DNA from: Liquidambar formosana
Lineage: Eukaryota > Streptophyta > Magnoliopsida > Saxifragales > Altingiaceae
DNA length: 64,000 nucleotides
Reading direction: 5' to 3'
NCBI GenBank assembly: GCA_039720395.1
Contig: CM077827.1
Span: 24,332,375 to 24,396,374 of the forward strand
Shown: piece by piece, positions 63,463 through 64,000 of the stretch
Position numbering within the stretch: the first letter of the stretch is position 1
Layout of the letters: the number at the start of each line of letters is the position of its first letter
The notes under the pieces: model-generated
What the model was told of the DNA's origin: nothing
What the model saw: the letters and a program-made list of their open reading frames with translations, nothing else
The model's database searches: none
Translations under genes and position numbers: made by a program

Positions 63463-64000
63463 TTGATGGAAGAAGTGAATGATGGAGTGCACTTTGATGA
63501 AGCACCAATATATGACCAGCCCTTATGTGAAGAGGTTGGTGGTGATTTTGATCAAGAAGAAGGCATAGTACTTATGATGAGAAAAATTATTTTTGTTCCC
63601 AAGCATGAGACCAAGGAAGATTGGATGAGAACCAATGTTTTCTATACAATTTGTAGCATTGGAGATTGAATTTGCAATATGATTATAGATGGGGGAAGTT
63701 GTAAAACATGGTTTCTCAAGAAGTATTTGACAAATTGCATCTTCACACTCATGAACATGCCCATCCTTACAAGCTTTCTTGGTTCAAAAAGGGAATGAGA
63801 TCAAAATTACCAAGAGATGTTTGGTGTCCTTTTCCACACGAAGAAATACTTTGATGAGGTTTGGTGTGATACTATGATGTGGTGCCTATGGATGTATGCC
63901 ATATTCTTCTTGGAAGACCTTGGGAATATGACCGTCAAACATTCACAATGGGAAGCGGAATACCTACACTCTTTCAAAAGGATAATCATCCCATATACTG
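63463..64000 (+). pseudogene. Start of pol: aspartic protease remnant
   Basis: LLMEEVNDGVHFDEAPIYDQ and PLCEEVGGDF lead, across a stop, to ICNMIIDGGSCK, the protease active-site region of plant gypsy elements. Decayed text with HPYKLSW, KYFDEVW, VPMD and ILLGRPWEYDR in mixed frames follows to the window end. Confidence 0.75.

Larger units (their letters stand above)
60860..64000 (+). mobile_element. Ty3/gypsy element, 5' part, truncated by window edge
   Basis: 5' LTR, tRNA-iMet primer site, leader of about 1.1 kb, gag and the start of the protease region, with several frameshifts, then the window ends. Same lineage as 14246-17589: identical terminal pentamers, primer site, gag core and PIYDQPL segment. 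It is longer inside and so closer to the parent form. Confidence 0.9.

Overview
This is AT-rich eukaryotic nuclear DNA from a land plant, most likely a eudicot. The evidence is a split plant gene with GT-AG introns, short exons spread over tens of kilobases, and dense plant transposable elements: Ty3/gypsy and Ty1/copia LTR elements primed by initiator-Met tRNA, a Helitron, a Stowaway MITE, LINEs and hAT remnants. No bacterial-type operon, CRISPR array or organellar gene was seen.

Two host genes are supported, both on the minus strand. The main one is a ubiquitin-specific protease of the plant UBP8 type, at 37881 down to 10141. It has 13 coding exons and 885 residues once a one-base insertion in exon 8 is discounted. 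All USP signature boxes are present: catalytic Cys in exon 6, catalytic His in exon 12, the final Asp box in exon 13, and two CxxC zinc-finger halves in exons 9 and 12. Only about a tenth of the 27.7 kb is coding. Intron 10 alone is 15.3 kb and holds two LTR elements and several MITEs. Intron 5 appears to use a GC-AG splice pair. The second gene is represented by its last two recognisable exons (60318-60067 and 54480-54123). It encodes a conserved plant protein of unknown function with a coiled coil and a Gly/Tyr/Arg-rich tail. It also carries two apparent one-base insertions.

Layout: 1-6500, decayed LTR sequence (Tat/Ogre-like and Sirevirus-like ends). 6507-6951, a MITE. 10141-37881, UBP8, with retroelements inside its introns. 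38500-38960, a LINE RNase H fragment behind the UBP8 5' end. 39300-45480, MITEs, a solo copia LTR with perfect target duplication, a Helitron and a GGGT-rich repeat. 46000-49380, an inverted LTR fragment, a Sirevirus-like 3' end and a hAT transposase C-terminus. 49455-52306, a large inverted repeat with 1.3 kb arms. 54123-60318, the second gene, its intron filled with MITEs, a LINE with an 18-bp target duplication and a Stowaway. 60860-64000, the 5' part of a decayed Ty3/gypsy element running off the right edge.

The most unusual structures are two roughly 1.5-kb units (26561-27986 and about 22128-23600) whose ends are packed with short self-complementary words (CGATAT and CGAGA) around a gene-like centre. 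Next are the large inverted repeat and three single-base frameshifts in otherwise conserved host exons, which may be sequence errors.
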